Of a DNA stretch of 64,000 bases, positions 1 to 10,427 are shown one piece after another. The DNA comes from Goodfellowiella coeruleoviolacea. GTDB lineage: Bacteria > Actinomycetota > Actinomycetes > Mycobacteriales > Pseudonocardiaceae. The notes under the pieces were generated by a model, which made no database searches, was not told the origin of the DNA, and worked only from the letters and a program-made list of their open reading frames with translations. The stretch lies in NCBI RefSeq assembly GCF_024171785.1, contig NZ_JAMTCK010000004.1, positions 310,001 through 374,000 on the forward strand, given 5' to 3'. Position 1 is the stretch's first letter. The number at the start of each line of letters is the position of its first letter. A program made the position numbers and the translations under genes.

Positions 1-228
1 CGGGAGACCCTGTCGCCGGCCGACCAGGCCGTGGAGCGGGTGCTGCTGGAGATCAGACTGGCCGAGGGGCTGCCGCTGACCGCGCTGGACGCGGCTGGTG
101 CCGCCCAGGCCCGACTGGCCGCCGACGACGGCCTGTTGGAGCCGGCCGAACTGGCCGAGGCCGGCCGCTGCGTGCTCACTCCCCGGGGCCGACTGCTCGC
201 CGACGCCGTGGTCCGCCGCCTCACCTGA
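1..228 (+). CDS. hemW: HemW-type radical SAM protein, C-terminal end (partial)
   Basis: Only the last 75 codons are inside the window; the frame is open from base 1 and stops at 226-228. The visible part is a small winged-helix-like tail (VLLEIRLAEGLPL, then a short segment ending in LTPRGRLLADAVVRRL), which matches the C-terminal domain of HemW, formerly called oxygen-independent coproporphyrinogen III oxidase-like protein. HemW is a heme-handling radical SAM protein. Its place before hrcA-dnaJ fits the usual actinobacterial neighbourhood. The radical SAM CxxxCxxC motif lies outside the window, so the call rests on the tail and context. Confidence 0.7.
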   Translation, partial: RETLSPADQAVERVLLEIRLAEGLPLTALDAAGAAQARLAADDGLLEPAELAEAGRCVLTPRGRLLADAVVRRLT

Positions 229-440
229 TCTGATCTGGCCTGATCTGACCTGGTTTGGCCTGGCCGTGGGCCCGATGGGCAGGCGCGCGAACACGGGTTT
301 TTTGGGGGCGGTCGGCTTGCGGGAAATGATTGGAATTGTGGTCCGGTTGGCTGCTGTTCCGACCGCATCCCAGACTTGCCGGCGTTGGCCGCCGGTTCCG
401 TAGTCGCGCACCCTTCTGCCGTCATTTCGCAGAGATTTAC

Positions 441-1589
441 TTAGAAGGGTGGTGGGGAATCGTTGGCGGCTACCGGTTGACTGCCGATAATCCGTTCGGG
501 TTCCCGGGAATACTGTCGGCCACTCGGACTGGTCCAGATCACCGTGCCGTCGTCGCGGCGCTTGGACTGCCACCGGCCACTGTGCTTGACCCGATGATGG
601 TGCCGACACAACGTGGTCAGATTGTGCGCTGAGGTGCCACCGTGCGGAAACGGCACGTGATGATCGAGGTCTGACTTGTTGGCCGGGCGAAGGCAGCCCG
701 GGAACCGGCAGGTCTTGTCCCGGGCCCGCACGAAGTCGGCCAACGCGGCGGGTGGCCGGTAGGTCCGGCGGCCGTAGTCGAGCAGGGTGTCCTTCACCGG
801 GTCGGTGAGCAGGCGCCGCCAGGTGCCCTCCGCGGCGATCTCGCGTGCCACGCTGGCGGGGATCGGCCCGTATCCGGCCAGCTCACCGGGCTGGTCGTCC
901 ACGCCGAGCAGGGTGCTGGCCGCCACGGTCACCTGGATCTGCGCCTGGTAGCCGGCCTCGCCCAGGCACAGGTCCACGAACGCGTCCGCCCGCCGCTGGT
1001 CGGCGGTGCGCTGGTCGTCGGGCGTGCGGGCCTGGCAGGCGGCGGTGCTGATCCGGTCGTAGACGGCCAACGCGAGGTGGGCGGGCAGGTAGGCGGACAG
1101 TTCGGCCATGCCGTTGTCGCAGGTCCGCAACCGCACCGCCCGGTCCTGGGCACAGTGGCGGTGCCGCCGCTCCGCGCCCTCAGGGTCGATGCGCTGGACG
1201 GCCTCGCGGGTGCGGCGGCGCAGGGTGGCGCTGTTCTGCTCGGCCGCCCTGGCCAGGATCTCGGCCTCCACCTGCCGGGTCTGCTCGGGATCGAGGGGCA
1301 GGGTGAGTTCGGACAGGATCTTGGCCTTGTAGGTGTCGATCGTCCCCGCCTGCAACGCCGCCAGAGTGGCCGGCAACCGGGTGACCAGGTCCGTCGCCAA
1401 GGACAGTTGTGCGTTGGTGTGGTGTTGGGTCCAGCGTGCGGCCACGGCGAGTTCGGCGGCGGCGAACTCCGGCTGTTCGTGGGTGTGTTTGTATTCGGCG
1501 AGGGCTTGTATGCGTAGCCCCTCGATGATGTTGATCATTTTGGTGTACTCGACGATGGTGTCGAGCAGCCCCCCGGTTTCCCCCTGCAT
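441..1589 (-). CDS. DUF222 domain protein with C-terminal HNH endonuclease (13E12-repeat type)
   Basis: A protein of 382 residues. The N-terminal two thirds (about 20-270) is the helical, Arg/Ala-rich DUF222 region. The C-terminal part holds an HNH nuclease: a CRFPGC zinc knuckle, DLDHHVPFPHGG with the paired histidines, then LCRHHHRVKH. These genes are multicopy in many actinomycetes and resemble the REP13E12 ORFs of M. tuberculosis; the true substrate is not established. The start ATG at 1589 lies six bases after a TAACCT hexamer, so the mRNA may be leaderless. The gene stands alone between hemW and hrcA, facing the opposite way, in flanking DNA that looks less constrained, which suggests an insertion into the conserved block. 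All HNH residues appear intact. Confidence 0.85.
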   Translation of the reverse strand: MQGETGGLLDTIVEYTKMINIIEGLRIQALAEYKHTHEQPEFAAAELAVAARWTQHHTNAQLSLATDLVTRLPATLAALQAGTIDTYKAKILSELTLPLDPEQTRQVEAEILARAAEQNSATLRRRTREAVQRIDPEGAERRHRHCAQDRAVRLRTCDNGMAELSAYLPAHLALAVYDRISTAACQARTPDDQRTADQRRADAFVDLCLGEAGYQAQIQVTVAASTLLGVDDQPGELAGYGPIPASVAREIAAEGTWRRLLTDPVKDTLLDYGRRTYRPPAALADFVRARDKTCRFPGCLRPANKSDLDHHVPFPHGGTSAHNLTTLCRHHHRVKHSGRWQSKRRDDGTVIWTSPSGRQYSREPERIIGSQPVAANDSPPPF

Positions 1590-2250
1590 ATGTCCAGGTT
1601 AGGCAGCCCACCCACCCTTTTCATCACTCGAACGGGTGTTCTATCCCTGCGACTTGACGGCAGAAGGGCAACCCGGGATCGACCGGACCTGCATATGCGG
1701 AAGTCTTGGCTGCAGTCGGAACAGCAGCCAACGGGACCACACCCATCATTCATTTCCCAAGGCAACCGATTACGTCGCCCGCCGCCCGCTCACGTCAACC
1801 AGCGGCGCAACTCCTGGGTACAGCCCCTCGACACCACCGCCGGCACAACTCCACGCCCAGCCCCCGAAGCGGCGTCTTGCCCAGCCCCGAACACAGCCCC
1901 GAGTGCGGTCCCGAGCGCAACCCCCGCCCACCCAGGGGGGCGTCCCCTGGACCAGCCTATCCACCCCACCCCCACCACGACGGCGTCGAACGCGAGCCTG
2001 TGGACAACCGTGGCGACCTGTGGACAACCATGCGTCCGATGGAGTGATGACAGGTGTCGTCGGGTAGTGCTGGCTGTTGGCGTCCGCGTGACCGGTACCA
2101 CCGGTAGAGCGGCGGAGTTGGCCCCAAATCCCCGGGAAGGAGCAGCGCGGGGGCAGTGTCCACGGGTCTTCACGTGAGGACATGCCCCAGCCACGTGGTT
2201 AGCTCCGTAAACTTGTCGTGAGCACGCAAGCCGGCCTGGGAGGTGACGTG
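1590..2250. other. Long spacer before hrcA, no gene recognised
   Basis: About 660 bases between the divergent HNH gene and hrcA. Overlapping open frames exist on both strands but their translations are low-complexity Pro/Arg/Thr strings with no recognisable domain, and none has a convincing ribosome-binding site. A duplicated phrase CTGTGGACAACC occurs twice near 2000-2030. No CIRCE element (TTAGCACTC with its inverted copy) is visible ahead of hrcA, so hrcA autoregulation by CIRCE is not supported here. Confidence 0.5.
1596..1601 (-). promoter_or_regulatory. -10 hexamer of the DUF222/HNH gene (leaderless)
   Basis: On the minus strand TAACCT is followed by six bases and then the ATG at 1589. 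This spacing would put the transcription start at or next to the start codon. No clear -35 element was identified. Confidence 0.45.
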
Positions 2251-3273
2251 GTGAACGCCGATGAGCGTCGCTTCGAGGTGCTTCGAGCCATTGTTGCCGA
2301 CTACGTGTCCAACCACGAGCCGGTCGGCTCCAAGGCACTGGTCGAGCGGCACAACCTCGGTGTGTCCAGCGCGACCGTGCGCAACGACATGGCCGCGCTG
2401 GAGGAGGACGGGTACATCACCCAGCCGCACACCAGCGCGGGCCGGGTGCCCACGGACAAGGGCTACCGGCTGTTCGTCGACCGGCTGAGCGAGATCAAGC
2501 CGTTGTCGGCGGCGGAGCGGCGGGCCATCACCAGCTTCCTGGACGGTGCGCTGGACCTGGACGACGTGCTGCGCCGCAGCGTGCGGCTGCTGGCCCAGTT
2601 GACCAGGCAGGTCGCCGTGGTGCAGTACCCGACGCTGACCCGGTCCACGGTCCGGCACATCGAGGTGGTGCAGATCACGCCGGCTCGGTTGATGCTGGTG
2701 CTGATCACCGACACCGGTCGGGTGGACCAGCGCATGGTCGACCTCGGCGACGTGATCACCGAGGACGCCGTGGCCAGGCTGCGCACCGTGCTCAACTCCG
2801 CGTTGAGCGGGCAGCGGCTGAACCAGGCCTCGGCCACGGTCGCGGAACTGCCCGAGGACGCACCGCCCGACCTGCGCGACTCCATGACCAGGGTGGCGAC
2901 CACGCTGATCGAGTCGCTGGTCGAACACCCGGAGGAGCGGCTGGTGCTCGGCGGCACCGCCAACCTGACCCGCAACGTCGCCGACTTCCCCGGCTCGCTG
3001 CGCCAGATCCTGGAGGCGCTGGAGGAGCAGGTGGTGGTGCTCAAGCTGCTGGCGACGGCCAGGGACCAGGGCACGGTCACGGTGCGGATCGGCGAGGAGA
3101 ACGAGGCCGAGGAGATGCGCAGTACGTCGGTGGTTTCCATCGGCTACGGCAGCAGGGGCACGATGTTGGGTGGAATGGGCGTGGTAGGACCGACCCGGAT
3201 GGACTATCCGGGAACCATGGCGGCGGTCCGCGCGGTTGCCACGTACGTAGGGGACATCCTGGCCGGACATTAG
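2251..3273 (+). CDS. hrcA: HrcA heat-shock repressor
   Basis: HrcA represses heat-shock operons by binding CIRCE elements; GroEL acts as its partner. The protein (340 residues from this start) begins with a winged helix ([39 protein letters not shown], then [17 protein letters not shown]) and continues with the GAF-like dimer domain ending in [18 protein letters not shown]. The GTG at 2251 is chosen because GGAGG lies seven bases upstream; an in-frame GTG at 2218 would add 11 residues but has no ribosome-binding site. dnaJ follows after 33 bases, so the two are probably cotranscribed, as in other actinobacteria (dnaJ2 locus). Confidence 0.95.
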   Translation: MNADERRFEVLRAIVADYVSNHEPVGSKALVERHNLGVSSATVRNDMAALEEDGYITQPHTSAGRVPTDKGYRLFVDRLSEIKPLSAAERRAITSFLDGALDLDDVLRRSVRLLAQLTRQVAVVQYPTLTRSTVRHIEVVQITPARLMLVLITDTGRVDQRMVDLGDVITEDAVARLRTVLNSALSGQRLNQASATVAELPEDAPPDLRDSMTRVATTLIESLVEHPEERLVLGGTANLTRNVADFPGSLRQILEALEEQVVVLKLLATARDQGTVTVRIGEENEAEEMRSTSVVSIGYGSRGTMLGGMGVVGPTRMDYPGTMAAVRAVATYVGDILAGH

Positions 3274-3306
3274 GCCAAACCAAGTGGGGTCGGAGGACTG
3301 GAGACG

Positions 3307-4467
3307 GTGGCGAGGGACTACTACGGCACGCTCGGGGTGCAGCGGGACGCGACGCCTGAGGAGATCAAGCGCGCCTACCGCAAGCTCGCCCGGAAGCTGC
3401 ATCCGGACGTCAACCCGGATGCCGAAGCCCAGCAGCGGTTCCGCGAGGTGACCACCGCCTACGAGGTGCTGTCCGACCCGAAGCGGCGACAGATCGTCGA
3501 CCTCGGCGGCGACCCGCTGGACAACGGGGCCGGCAACGGCGGCGGCATGCGCGACCCGTTCGCCGGGTTCGGGCTCGGCGACATCATGGACGCCTTCTTC
3601 GGGGCCACCAGCGGTGCTGGCGGCCGGGGGCCGCGCAGCCGGGTGCAGCCCGGCTCGGACGCGCTGATCCGGCTGTCCATGACGCTGGAGGAGTGCGCGA
3701 CCGGGGTGACCAAGGAACTGACCGTGGACACCGCCGTGGTGTGTGAGCTGTGCCACGGATCCGGCGCTGAGGAGGGCACCTCGGCGACGGTGTGCGACAC
3801 CTGTGGCGGCCGGGGCGAGGTGCAGGCCGTGCAGCGCTCGTTCCTCGGCCAGGTGGTGACCACCCGGCCCTGCCCGGTCTGCCGTGGTCTCGGCGAGGTC
3901 ATCCCCAACCCGTGCCAGCAGTGCGCGGGCGACGGCCGGGTGCGGTCGCGGCGCAACATCTCGGTGCCGATGCCGGCCGGCGTGGCCGACGGCATGCGGG
4001 TGCGGCTGGCCGGCCAGGGCGAGGTCGGCCCGGGTGGCGGCCCAGCCGGCGACCTGTACGTGGAGGTCGAGGAGATCCCGCACGAGGTGTTCGAGCGGGA
4101 CGGCGCCGACCTGCACTGCACCGTGCGCATCCCGATGACCGCCGCCGCGCTCGGCGCCAAGGTGCCGCTGCACACCCTGGTGGACGGCGACCAGGAGATG
4201 GAGATCGAGCCGGGCACCCAGCCGGGCACCGAGCTGGTGCTGACCGGGCGCGGGCTGCCCCGGCTGCGCAGCTCCGGCCGGGTTGACGGTCGGGGTGACC
4301 TGCATGTGCACCTGGAGGTCGAGGTGCCGACCAGGCTGGACGCCAGGCAGGCCGAGCTGCTGCGCGAGCTGGCCAGCCTGCGCGGCGAGGAGGAGCCGGC
4401 CCTGTCGCACAACGGCAAGGGCGGCGGCCTGTTCTCCCGGCTGCGCTCCGGCCGCAACCACCGTTAG
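3307..4467 (+). CDS. dnaJ: DnaJ co-chaperone (DnaJ2 type)
   Basis: A full-length type I J-protein of 386 residues that stimulates the DnaK ATPase and delivers unfolded substrates. The J domain is at 1-70 with the HPD tripeptide (KLHPDVNPD). A short Gly-rich linker follows (about 75-110). The zinc domain has four CxxCxGxG-like repeats ([32 protein letters not shown]), and then come the two C-terminal substrate-binding beta domains. Translation starts at GTG 3307 ([11 protein letters not shown]). Because it sits next to hrcA and rsmE rather than dnaK-grpE, it is most likely the second actinobacterial paralogue (dnaJ2). Confidence 0.96.
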   Translation: MARDYYGTLGVQRDATPEEIKRAYRKLARKLHPDVNPDAEAQQRFREVTTAYEVLSDPKRRQIVDLGGDPLDNGAGNGGGMRDPFAGFGLGDIMDAFFGATSGAGGRGPRSRVQPGSDALIRLSMTLEECATGVTKELTVDTAVVCELCHGSGAEEGTSATVCDTCGGRGEVQAVQRSFLGQVVTTRPCPVCRGLGEVIPNPCQQCAGDGRVRSRRNISVPMPAGVADGMRVRLAGQGEVGPGGGPAGDLYVEVEEIPHEVFERDGADLHCTVRIPMTAAALGAKVPLHTLVDGDQEMEIEPGTQPGTELVLTGRGLPRLRSSGRVDGRGDLHVHLEVEVPTRLDARQAELLRELASLRGEEEPALSHNGKGGGLFSRLRSGRNHR

Positions 4468-4473
4468 GCGGGC

Positions 4474-5265
4474 GTGGCGGTGACGACCGGGGTGACCGGG
4501 CTGCCGGTGTTCCTGGTGTCCGAGCTGCCGGCGGCCGGGACGCACACCGTGCTCGACGGCCCCGAGGGCCGGCACGCGGCCGTGGTCCGGCGGCTGCGCC
4601 CCGGCGAGGAACTCGTGCTGTCCGACGGTCGGGGCGGCCTGGCCCGCTGCCAGGTCGACCGGCCGGAGCAGCCCGGCAGGGGCGGGGCCGGTCGGGACAG
4701 CCTGCCGCTGACCGTGCTGGAGTGCTGGACCCAGCCGCCGCCCGCGCTGCGGGTGCGGGTGGCCCAGGCCCTGATCAAGGGCGACCGCGGGGAACTGGCC
4801 GTGGAACTGGCCACCGAGGCCGGGGCGGACGGCCTGGTGCCGTGGCAGGCCGAGCGGTGCGTGGCCAGGTGGGAGGCGGGCCCGCGCGGGGACAAGGCCC
4901 TGGCCAGGTGGCGCAACACCGCCCGGGAGGCCGCCAAGCAGGCGCGCCGGGCCTGGCTGCCCGAGGTGGCCGAGCCGGTCAGCACGGCCGGCCTGACCGA
5001 ACTGGTCCGCTCCGGGCCGACCACGCTGGTGCTGCACGAGTCGGCCCGCACCGGCCTGGGCGCGGTGGGGCTGCCGGCGAGCGGCGAGCTGCTGCTGGTG
5101 GTGGGACCGGAGGGCGGCATCACCGAGGCGGAGCTGGCCGCGCTGGTCGAGGCGGGCGCCCACCCGGTCCGGCTCGGCACCACCGTGCTGCGCGCGTCCA
5201 CCGCGGCGGCCGTGGCCCTCGGCGCGATCGGTGCGCTGGCCGGCGCCGCCCGGCAGTGGAGCTGA
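4474..5265 (+). CDS. rsmE: 16S rRNA m3U1498 methyltransferase RsmE
   Basis: RsmE methylates N3 of U1498 in 16S rRNA with S-adenosylmethionine. The 263-residue protein has the N-terminal PUA-like domain (GPEGRHAAVVRRLRPGEELVL) and a C-terminal SPOUT fold. The fold's knot signatures are visible: LIKGDRGELAVELATEAG, LLLVVGPEGGITEAE, and LRASTAAAVALGAIGAL near the end. It begins seven bases after dnaJ, so it is part of the hrcA-dnaJ-rsmE transcription unit. An insertion rich in Gly and Arg (about residues 66-75) lengthens one loop; otherwise the length is normal. Confidence 0.95.
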   Translation: MAVTTGVTGLPVFLVSELPAAGTHTVLDGPEGRHAAVVRRLRPGEELVLSDGRGGLARCQVDRPEQPGRGGAGRDSLPLTVLECWTQPPPALRVRVAQALIKGDRGELAVELATEAGADGLVPWQAERCVARWEAGPRGDKALARWRNTAREAAKQARRAWLPEVAEPVSTAGLTELVRSGPTTLVLHESARTGLGAVGLPASGELLLVVGPEGGITEAELAALVEAGAHPVRLGTTVLRASTAAAVALGAIGALAGAARQWS

Positions 5266-5901
5266 CCCAGCGGATCGCCCGGCACGGCGCCGCCGCCGAG
5301 CGCGCCGGCGGTGCGGCACACGATGACCGTGCGTGAGTAATCACCGCGGGTGTGGTGCGCCCGGGTAGTCGGGAGTGGGCGTTCTGGTGGTTTCCCGGTC
5401 GTCCCGATTATTGCCGGTGTTGTCACGTCGACCGCTTTTCACCGGATGGGCGGATGGTCGCGCCGGCGGACTGACGAAACACGGTGACGAAAGCAGGCGC
5501 GTTATTGTCTTGATTTGGTGGAGTTGTAGCGGGCGCCGGGTGCCACGGGCTACTCTCACCGCATCGGGTTGGCGCCAAGCACCACCAGCGTCCCTGTTCC
5601 CGCCGGCGTTTCCAACCTCACGGGAAATACGATCACGGACGCTACGAACACCGCCGGACACCTCCCCCCTCGGTCCGGCGGAGCCGCGTCGCGGTGCGGC
5701 AACCCCCAGGTCTCGCCGCGACGCGGCACCCGTTCGCGCTATCCGGTCCGGTTGTCCCGGACATTTCGATGCCCGATCACGTGATGTGTCCGCATCGGTC
5801 ACGCAATGCTCCCCATTGTGGTTTTCCTCGGCGCGGACGGATAGCGGTGCGCACTGAATAGGTTTCCCGGGCACGTCGCACGAGCGTGCTAGAAAGTGGG
5901 C
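5266..5901. other. 636-bp spacer with a perfect 12-bp stem-loop
   Basis: No gene is supported on either strand: the open frames are low-complexity and lack ribosome-binding sites. Its notable content is a perfect inverted repeat, GCCGCGTCGCGG at 5683-5694 and its complement at 5716-5727, with a 21-base loop. The middle of the region (5400-5560) is less GC-rich than the genes around it. It could be the 3' region of the rsmE unit plus the control region of the TetR gene. Confidence 0.5.
5890..5895 (+). promoter_or_regulatory. -10 hexamer of the TetR gene at 5902
   Basis: TAGAAA ends six bases before the ATG at 5902, the spacing of a leaderless transcript. GCACG and GCGTGC half-sites flank the region just upstream (5871-5889) and could belong to an autoregulatory operator. 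No strong -35 was seen. Confidence 0.4.
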
Positions 5902-6498
5902 ATGCCGAAAGTTGTCGACCACGAGGCGCGGCGCAAGGAACTCGCCGAGGCTGTTTGGCGACTGGTGGAACGCGAGGGTATCGATCACGTCACCGTGCGT
6001 GCGGTCGCGGCCGAGTCGGGGTGGTCGAGCGGTTCCGTGCGGCACTACTTCCCGACCCAGGACTCGCTGCTCGCCTTCGCCATGGAGCTGGCCTTCATGG
6101 GCTTTGTCGACCAGGCCAGGCAGCTGGACCAGACCGGGTCGTACCGGGACCGGGTCCGCGACTTCGTGCACCTGATCCTGCCGGTCGACGGACGGCGCCG
6201 GACCGCGGCCACGGTCTGGATGGCGTTCATGCCGCGCTCCCGCCTCGACCCGGTGCTGCACAGCGGCGAGCGCGCCGGCACCATGGGCCTGGTCGACTGG
6301 TGTGAACGGCTGTTCACCGAGGCCGGGCAGGCCGGGCAGCTGCGACCCGGCGCGGACCCGAGGCGGGAGGCCAAGCTGCTGATCGCGCTGGTGGACGGGC
6401 TGACCTTCCACCACCTGCTCGGCCCGGACGACCTGCCCGTCGCCGAGCTGGTCGGGCTGGTCGACGACCACCTCGCCGACCTGTTCCCCGAGCATTAG
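5902..6498 (+). CDS. TetR/AcrR family transcriptional regulator
   Basis: A one-domain repressor of 198 residues. The N-terminal helix-turn-helix is clear: RRKELAEAVWRLVEREGIDHVTVRAVAAESGWSSG with the closing HYFPTQDSLLAFAMEL. The C-terminal half resembles the BetI/PfmR-like ligand-binding fold (FMPRSRLDPVL, LVDGLTFHHLL). The ATG at 5902 is preferred over a GTG two codons earlier because the latter would fall on the putative -10 to start interval. No divergent target gene is next to it; the HIT gene follows after nine bases and may be cotranscribed. The ligand is unknown. Confidence 0.88.
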   Translation: MPKVVDHEARRKELAEAVWRLVEREGIDHVTVRAVAAESGWSSGSVRHYFPTQDSLLAFAMELAFMGFVDQARQLDQTGSYRDRVRDFVHLILPVDGRRRTAATVWMAFMPRSRLDPVLHSGERAGTMGLVDWCERLFTEAGQAGQLRPGADPRREAKLLIALVDGLTFHHLLGPDDLPVAELVGLVDDHLADLFPEH

Positions 6499-6501
6499 CC
6501 T
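6496..6501 (+). promoter_or_regulatory. -10 hexamer of the HIT gene
   Basis: TAGCCT overlaps the end of the TetR stop codon and lies six bases before the ATG at 6508, so the HIT gene may have its own leaderless promoter as well as read-through from the TetR gene. Confidence 0.35.
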
Positions 6502-6507
6502 GCCCGC

Positions 6508-6885
6508 ATGACCTCATCGGACACCCAGCCGGACTGCCTGTTCTGCCGGATCGTCGCCGGGGAGATCCCGGCCACCGTGGTGGCGGAGACCGACACCACC
6601 GTGGCCTTCCGGGACATCAACCCGCACGCGCCAACGCACGTCCTGGTCGTGCCCAGGGAGCACCACCAGGACGCGGTGGAGCTGGCCGAGCAGTCCCCGG
6701 GGGTGCTGGCCGACCTGTTCACCGCGGCCGGCCGGATCGCCGCGGCCGAGGGCATCGCGGCCGACGGGTACCGGCTGCTGTTCAACACCGGCGCCGACGC
6801 CGGCCAGACCGTGCCGCACGCCCACCTGCACCTGCTCGGCGGCCGGCCGCTGGGCGGGCTGGTCGGCGGGCCGCTGCCGGAGTGA
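6508..6885 (+). CDS. HIT-family nucleotide hydrolase (HinT-like)
   Basis: A 125-residue histidine-triad protein. It shows the N-terminal CLFCRIVAGEIPATVV segment with a CxxC pair, the phosphate-loop region FRDINPHAPTHVLVVP, and the catalytic triad HAHLHLLGG near residue 107. Members hydrolyse nucleoside phosphoramidates such as AMP-lysine and act as homodimers in the cytosol. A HIT gene upstream of phoH-ybeY is common in actinobacteria. The C-terminus (GGLVGGPLPE) is short. Confidence 0.93.
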   Translation: MTSSDTQPDCLFCRIVAGEIPATVVAETDTTVAFRDINPHAPTHVLVVPREHHQDAVELAEQSPGVLADLFTAAGRIAAAEGIAADGYRLLFNTGADAGQTVPHAHLHLLGGRPLGGLVGGPLPE

Positions 6886-7020
6886 GCCGGGGCTGATCAC
6901 GGCGGGAAATCCTGATCGAACGACGGGCCCTCGACAGGTACCCTGCAAGTGAAGCGCCAGCCCTGGTGGCCGGCGGAAACGTGACGGCGCGCGAGGCGCA
7001 GGAAGCAGGCCGGAGAGCTG

Positions 7021-8214
<1,194 letters not shown>

Positions 8215-8250
8215 ACCCGTGAGGGAACCTTTCGAACCACCGGCCACCGC

Positions 8251-8310
8251 GCCAGCCCGCCCCGCGCCAGTCCGCCCCGGGACGACCCGTTCCGGGACAG
8301 CCCGTTTCGG
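8251..8310 (+). repeat. Four 15-bp tandem repeats between phoH and ybeY
   Basis: Four consecutive units of exactly 15 bases, each a variant of GMCAGYCCGYYYCGG. A partial fifth unit follows. The frame that would continue into ybeY is open here but offers no start codon, so the repeat seems untranslated. The same 15-base period occurs inside coding sequence at 33685-33871 and 37525-37721. Confidence 0.8.
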
Positions 8311-8340
8311 GACAGCCGACGGCAGTGGGGCGGCGGCGCG

Positions 8341-8940
8341 GTGAGCATCGAGATCGCCAACGAGTCGGGTGTGCCCGTTGACGAGCAGTCGATCGTGGCC
8401 GTGGCCCGGTTCGCGCTGGACCGGATGGGCGTCAGCCAGCTCGCCGAGCTGTCCGTGCTGCTGGTCGACCTGGACGTGATGGCCGACCTGCACGAGCGGT
8501 GGATGGACCTGCCCGGCCCCACCGACGTGATGTCCTTCCCCATGGACGAGCTGGACTCCGCCCGCCGGCCCGACTCGGCCGGGGTGGGGCCGGCCCTGCT
8601 GGGCGACATCGTGCTGTGCCCGGAGTTCGCCAAGGACCAGGCCCGCAAGGCCGGGCACAGCCTGCTCGACGAACTCCACCTGCTCACCGTGCACGGCGTG
8701 CTCCACCTGCTCGGCTACGACCACGCCGAGCCGGCCGAGGAGCGGGAGATGTTCACCCTGCAGAACCGCATCCTCGGCGACTTCCGCACGGCCAGGGCCG
8801 AGGCGCAGCGGCTGGCCGCCCAGCGCAGCGCCGACTCCCGGGTGCTCGGCGCGGTCGGCCTGGACGAGCCGCCAGCCGGACCGGAGCAGCGGCAGCCCCC
8901 GGCCGAGCCGGGCGCGCAGGGCGCCGCCGACGCCGACTGA
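8341..8940 (+). CDS. ybeY: YbeY endoribonuclease
   Basis: YbeY is a metal-dependent RNase of the UPF0054 family needed for 16S rRNA 3' maturation and ribosome quality control. The 199-residue protein shows the zinc motif [11 protein letters not shown] (H3xH5xH) near 118-128, preceded by the conserved [12 protein letters not shown] 40-residue Pro/Glu/Ala-rich C-terminal tail goes beyond the usual length (about 150-175). The start is GTG 8341 ([10 protein letters not shown]). The corC-like gene starts 12 bases downstream, so the two are cotranscribed. Confidence 0.95.
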   Translation: MSIEIANESGVPVDEQSIVAVARFALDRMGVSQLAELSVLLVDLDVMADLHERWMDLPGPTDVMSFPMDELDSARRPDSAGVGPALLGDIVLCPEFAKDQARKAGHSLLDELHLLTVHGVLHLLGYDHAEPAEEREMFTLQNRILGDFRTARAEAQRLAAQRSADSRVLGAVGLDEPPAGPEQRQPPAEPGAQGAADAD

Positions 8941-8951
8941 GCGGGGCGGAC

Positions 8952-10427
8952 ATGACCACGAGTTCCACCACGCTGCTGGTGATCGCGGTCGTCCTGGTGC
9001 TGGCCGCCGGGGTGTTCGCCGGCGCCGAGGCCGCGCTGGGCACCGTGTCCCGGGCCAGAGCGGAGGCACTGGACCGGCAGGGCCGGTTCGGCGCCAGCCA
9101 GCTGCTCACCGTGCTGGCCGACCGGCCCCGCCACATCAACCTGCTGCTGTTGCTGCGGCTGGGCTGCGAGCTGGCCGCCACCGTGCTGGTCACCCTGGTC
9201 TGCCTGCGGGCCGTGCACCCCGGCGGGGTGGCCGTGCTGGTGGCCGTGCTGGGCATGCTGGTGGTCAGCTACGTGCTGGTCGGTGTGGGACCGAGGACGC
9301 TGGGCCGGCAGCACCCCTACGCGATCGGCCTGGCCGTGGCCGGCCCGGTGCGGGTGCTCGGCCGGGTGCTCGGGCCGCTGAGCCGGCTGCTGATCATGGT
9401 CGGCAACGCGATCACCCCGGGACGCGGGTTCCGCGAGGGGCCGTTCTCCTCCGAGGTGGAGCTGCGCGAGCTGGTCGACATGGCGCAGGAACGCGGCGTG
9501 GTCGACGCGGGCGAGCGGGAGATGATCCACTCGGTGTTCGAGCTGGGTGACACGGTCGCCCGCGAGGTGATGGTGCCGCGCACCGAGATCGTGTGGATCG
9601 AGCAGCACAAGTCGGTGCGCCAGGCGCTGGCCCTGTCGCTGCGCACCGGCTACACCCGGGTGCCGGTGATCGGCGAGAGCGTCGACGACATCGTGGGCGT
9701 GGTCAACCTCAAGGACCTGGTGCGCGCGGCCATGTCCGGCGACGCGGGCAACGGGGGCGACCGGGCCGGGGACCGCACCAGGACCAGCGTGGCCGAGCTG
9801 ATGCGGCCGGCCAGCTTCGTGCCCGACTCCAAGCGGCTGGACGAGCTGCTGCGGGAGATGCAGCTGACCCGCAACCACATGGCCATCGCCGTGGACGAGT
9901 ACGGCGGCACCGCCGGACTGCTCACCATCGAGGACATCCTGGAGGAGATCGTCGGCGAGATCACCGACGAGTCCGACACCGGTGAGCGCCCGCCCGTCGA
10001 ACACCTGTCCGACGGCACGGTCCGGGTCAGCGCCCGGCTGCCCGTGGACGACCTGGACGAGCTGTTCGGCACGGAACTGGACCAGCACGACGTGGAGACC
10101 GTGGGCGGGCTGCTCGCCCAGCGGCTGGGCCGGGTCCCGCTGCCCGGCACCGAGGCCGAGATCGCCGGCCTGCGCATGCGGGCCGAGGGCGGCAAGGACG
10201 ACCGGGGCCGGGTGCGGGTGACCACCGTGCTGATCCGGCCGGCCGGCGAGCGCCGCACCGGCGGCGAGGCGCAGCCGGGCGAGTCGGCCGGCAGCGGCGG
10301 TCCCACCGGCCACCACGGCCCCAACAACGGCCACAACGGCCACAACAACGGCCACAACGGTCACGGCGGCAGGGCCGGCCGGGACCAGCAGGACGGCGAC
10401 GAGGAGAGGAACGGCAATCGTGGTTGA
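8952..10427 (+). CDS. CorC/HlyC-type CNNM membrane protein with CBS domains
   Basis: A 491-residue protein of the hemolysin C/CorC family, implicated in divalent cation (Mg/Co) homeostasis. The N-terminal DUF21 (CNNM) membrane region has about three to four hydrophobic segments ([43 protein letters not shown], and others). Paired CBS domains follow ([33 protein letters not shown], then [25 protein letters not shown]), and then the CorC_HlyC transporter-associated domain ([26 protein letters not shown]). The ATG at 8952 follows a GGGGCGGA site. The C-terminus is odd: an Asn-Gly-His-rich tail (about 10310-10370) that could bind metal. Confidence 0.92.
   Translation: MTTSSTTLLVIAVVLVLAAGVFAGAEAALGTVSRARAEALDRQGRFGASQLLTVLADRPRHINLLLLLRLGCELAATVLVTLVCLRAVHPGGVAVLVAVLGMLVVSYVLVGVGPRTLGRQHPYAIGLAVAGPVRVLGRVLGPLSRLLIMVGNAITPGRGFREGPFSSEVELRELVDMAQERGVVDAGEREMIHSVFELGDTVAREVMVPRTEIVWIEQHKSVRQALALSLRTGYTRVPVIGESVDDIVGVVNLKDLVRAAMSGDAGNGGDRAGDRTRTSVAELMRPASFVPDSKRLDELLREMQLTRNHMAIAVDEYGGTAGLLTIEDILEEIVGEITDESDTGERPPVEHLSDGTVRVSARLPVDDLDELFGTELDQHDVETVGGLLAQRLGRVPLPGTEAEIAGLRMRAEGGKDDRGRVRVTTVLIRPAGERRTGGEAQPGESAGSGGPTGHHGPNNGHNGHNNGHNGHGGRAGRDQQDGDEERNGNRG

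Noticed and set aside
224-262. Short CCTGATCTG-like direct repeats after hemW
   Set aside because: Degenerate 10-11-base units with no associated gene or symmetry.
2218-2250. Upstream GTG start for hrcA
   Set aside because: It has no Shine-Dalgarno, whereas GTG 2251 has GGAGG at seven bases and gives a canonical N-terminus.
2170-5319. Very long minus-strand frame over hrcA-dnaJ-rsmE
   Set aside because: It is a GC-rich shadow with no domain; three conserved genes occupy the plus strand.
8215-8340. N-terminal extension of ybeY through the 15-bp repeat
   Set aside because: The frame is open but contains no ATG, GTG or TTG with a ribosome site; the family start is at 8341.
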